From Cycas panzhihuaensis (Eukaryota; Cycadophyta): 64,000 nt of DNA. This document shows positions 61,641 through 64,000 of this stretch, piece after piece (position 1 is the stretch's first letter; each line of letters starts with the position of its first letter). The notes below the pieces were generated by a model. It made no database searches. It had not been told where the DNA came from and was given only the letters and a program-made list of their open reading frames with translations. Both the position numbers and the translations under genes were made by a program. The stretch is taken from assembly GCA_023213395.1 (NCBI GenBank), contig CM041465.1, forward strand, positions 192,765,741 through 192,829,740, read 5' to 3'.

Positions 61641-63500
61641 TACTCAACTGCTCATTGGTGTCATTTCTTGAACGATTCACTAAAGAATCAACATTGTCTA
61701 TAAAAAATAATAGAAATCTCGGTTTCTTGATTTTAATAAACTTTTGTGTTGCTGTCTGTATCTGTATTAAGTTCTAATGCTCAATTAAATTTTTGAATCG
61801 TTATACCTTAATCAAATTACATATGAAGAGAAATAGCAAGGAAATTAAATATGCAACTACAGTTCTTCACAATGATTCAGGCATTTTCCTTCAAATCGCA
61901 TGCCAACGACTCCCGCATTGCATTGCAGAATCCAATATTCGTTCGCTATTCTGACATTGTATAATGTTTTTATCTGGTAATTGGGTGCAGCGTGGCGCAT
62001 CATGGCACAGGAAGCAGGACGGTGATGACAGTGCCACCCATTTTGAAAAATTTTAAATATGATTTATTTATTTTTTTAATAAAGTTTTTAAAAATTTAAT
62101 TAAATTGTATATTTTCTTTTAAATCTAAGATTAAAGAGCATTAGCCCCTTATTTGCTTTAGCCCCTAGTCATAAGACTTCACTATATGACTGTTAATTCA
62201 TTTTCAAAGGGGCTTATAATTTTAGAACATTTTTTTTCTTTTTACTTTTTAAAATTTTTTATTTTACATAGGGTAATTGGCATTTTTTTGCTATAACTTT
62301 TCATTAGATCATTAGTTTCTGATGAAACCAATTTCATTACGTCTAAAATTTTCTGTAGATCAATTTTGACTAGTCATATGACCAATTTGGAGCTGATTTG
62401 ACTCTGTTTCAGTCAGTTTAAAATTGATCATTCAATTTTGAAGCCATTTTTAACCTTTTTATAAAATCACTTTTTTAATAGATTGTATCTTTTTATTGGA
62501 AGACTATTTTCCACCTAAATCTACTTTTTAGTCTATTATTATCGACAAGATTTATTACCATCTACTTATTTCATTTTTTAAGACTTATTTTAATTATTAT
62601 TTTAATCAACCAAAGTGACACTTTAGTGTTTTTTAGCACTTTTTAAACATTTTAACATAAAAGTACTTGTTACCAGTTTTATTATAACTTTTCTGATTTA
62701 TACCAGAATTCATTCTCGTTAATTTTGCTGGGAAGCTGTTTCACTCCCCTTTGAACTAACATTATTTTTTATAAGTTTTGAAGTGTTTTTGATGGTTTTC
62801 AAAAGCATTGAAATTGAGGTATTTAATAACCTCCAACCTGCCATATTTACACATTTTGTATATATTATTTCTCAAATTTTTTCAATTGAAAAGATATTAA
62901 GTAGCTCTTTAAGATATATTTGACCATTTTACATTGTTCTATAAGTATTTTATTAATATTTTTTTACCATTTTGAGCTCCTTGCTTTTGTTTAGCCTAAA
63001 AAAGAGGACTATATATTTGGTTCGTTAAATTTTATCTTACAGGAACCACTTTTCAAAATGGTTAGTTCCATTGGGTACGTATTTTATTAATCTTCATACT
63101 GGTAAACTTTCATCTTATTTTGACACAATTTAGCATAGCTTTGAAGTTTCCAAACTTGAGGTTATCCTCTAAACCTTTCTTTTAAGAAGTACAATTTCTT
63201 CATATTCTTTATATTTCAAAGTAAAAATACTCATATACATTTTAATTTCATCATTATATATTATTATCAAGGTAAAGGATTTATTGCATTGAAAGGTTAT
63301 ATTTATTTATTTAAAGAAAATCAAAAGGTTAAGGATTATTTTTTTATCATCAAAGTTTATTTCACATTTGCATAGTTAAAAAATCTTTGTTACATTCAAA
63401 TTCACTTATATATTCACCACATTTCAAAGTTTATTTGAAATTATACCATATAAGTTTGTCATTTATTGACTTCTTTGATTTGGTAAAAGCATATTCTATT
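61641..63500. other. Non-coding, AT-rich stretch
   Basis: A short, less AT-rich patch at 61890-62040 contains several CG dinucleotides (GTTCGCTATTC, GCAGCGTGGCGCATC), unusual for this window, and could be the first exon or promoter side of the gene fragment to its left. The remainder resembles an LTR or leader. No gene is visible. Confidence 0.4.
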
Positions 63501-63502
63501 AT

Positions 63503-64000
63503 ATACTAGAGTTTTCTCTAAAATGACACAATTTCCTATATTTAATGGGCATAATTTTTCACAATGGTATAGGACTATATAAGATTATTTTATTATACAT
63601 AATCTTTGGAAGTATTTACAACATGAATGTGACCTTAGTATGAAAGAAAATTTTAGAAAGGATAATGAAGTTTTAGGTTTATTATTTTGCACTATAAATG
63701 ATAATATTTTTTCTAGAGTTTTTAAATTAACAACTTCCAAATTTATATGGGATATTTTGATTTATACTTATGGAGGAGATACCCTAAATATATTTGATGT
63801 TGATTTTGTTGAGTATATGAGACAAGTACCAGAATAAGTGATTTATAATGATAAGATGAAGGAGGATTCTAATTAAATAAATGATCAACTTGTTGCATAA
63901 GAGCTTGATCCTCTATTTGAGGAGGAGAATGAACCTTATGATATGATAGAGGAGAGTTATAATGATTTGATAGTAGTTCACAATGTAAAGTTTTTAGAAA
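63503..64000 (+). pseudogene. Copia Gag start, running off the window
   Basis: From the ATG near 63520 it reads MTQFPIFNGHNFSQWYRTI, then a TAA, then FIIHNLWKYLQHECDLS, KDNEVLGLLFCTINDNIFSR and FKLTTSKFIWDIL with TYGGDT. FxGxNFxxW and the LGLL...I...TSKxIWD pattern are those of copia UBN2-type Gag. Several stops occur (about 63582, 63835, 63876). The rest lies beyond the right edge. Confidence 0.75.

Overview
The window looks like intergenic DNA from a large, repeat-rich seed-plant genome. It is AT-rich, poor in CG dinucleotides, and made almost entirely of decayed LTR retrotransposons inserted into one another. LTR pairs differ by about 12-14% by hand count. Old, slowly removed elements of this kind are typical of gymnosperms such as conifers, ginkgo or cycads, but that assignment is an inference. 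I found no intact host gene, tRNA, rRNA or CRISPR.

Layout, left half. Positions 1 to about 15.8 kb belong mainly to an old minus-strand Ty3/gypsy element (A) of a Tat/Ogre-like type. It has a gag relic, a protease, the N-terminal edge of reverse transcriptase, an archaeal-type RNase H relic, an antisense extra ORF relic and tandem repeats. Its 5' LTR begins near 13.91 kb. A gag-only LTR element (D0, 6021-9474) sits inside A.

Layout, centre. Inside A's LTR is a four-layer nest that resolves base by base. A plus-strand copia element (C, 15799-41737, TSD TCTAG) holds a second gag-only element (D1, 18036-38384, TSD GTAAA). D1 in turn holds a 17.9-kb minus-strand Tat/Ogre-like gypsy element (B, 19982-37906, TSD GTTAT/GTTAC) with 3.1-kb LTRs. 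B carries gag, PR, RT, RNase H, INT, an antisense plant-mobile-domain-like ORF and a second, archaeal-type RNase H next to the 3' LTR.

Layout, right half. From about 42.3 to 51.5 kb lies a tandem, shared-LTR array of one minus-strand copia family, cut so that it looks like a circularly permuted dimer. One unit carries a 322-bp TRIM with a perfect TSD. From 53.8 to 58.7 kb are plus-strand copia RT-RNase H pieces and LTRs plus a minus-strand copia 5' end. From 58.7 to 64 kb are a leader full of AGATCTGC repeats, a gene-like fragment I could not identify (60.7-61.6 kb, minus), a repeat-like non-coding stretch, and the start of another copia gag at the right edge.

The most novel-looking object is the gag-only D family. 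It has short LTRs, a copia-type Gag with no visible zinc knuckle, a triplicated 18-19-residue C-terminal repeat, and a leader with six constant-length (about 28 nt) hairpin units whose outer arms change in a compensating way.
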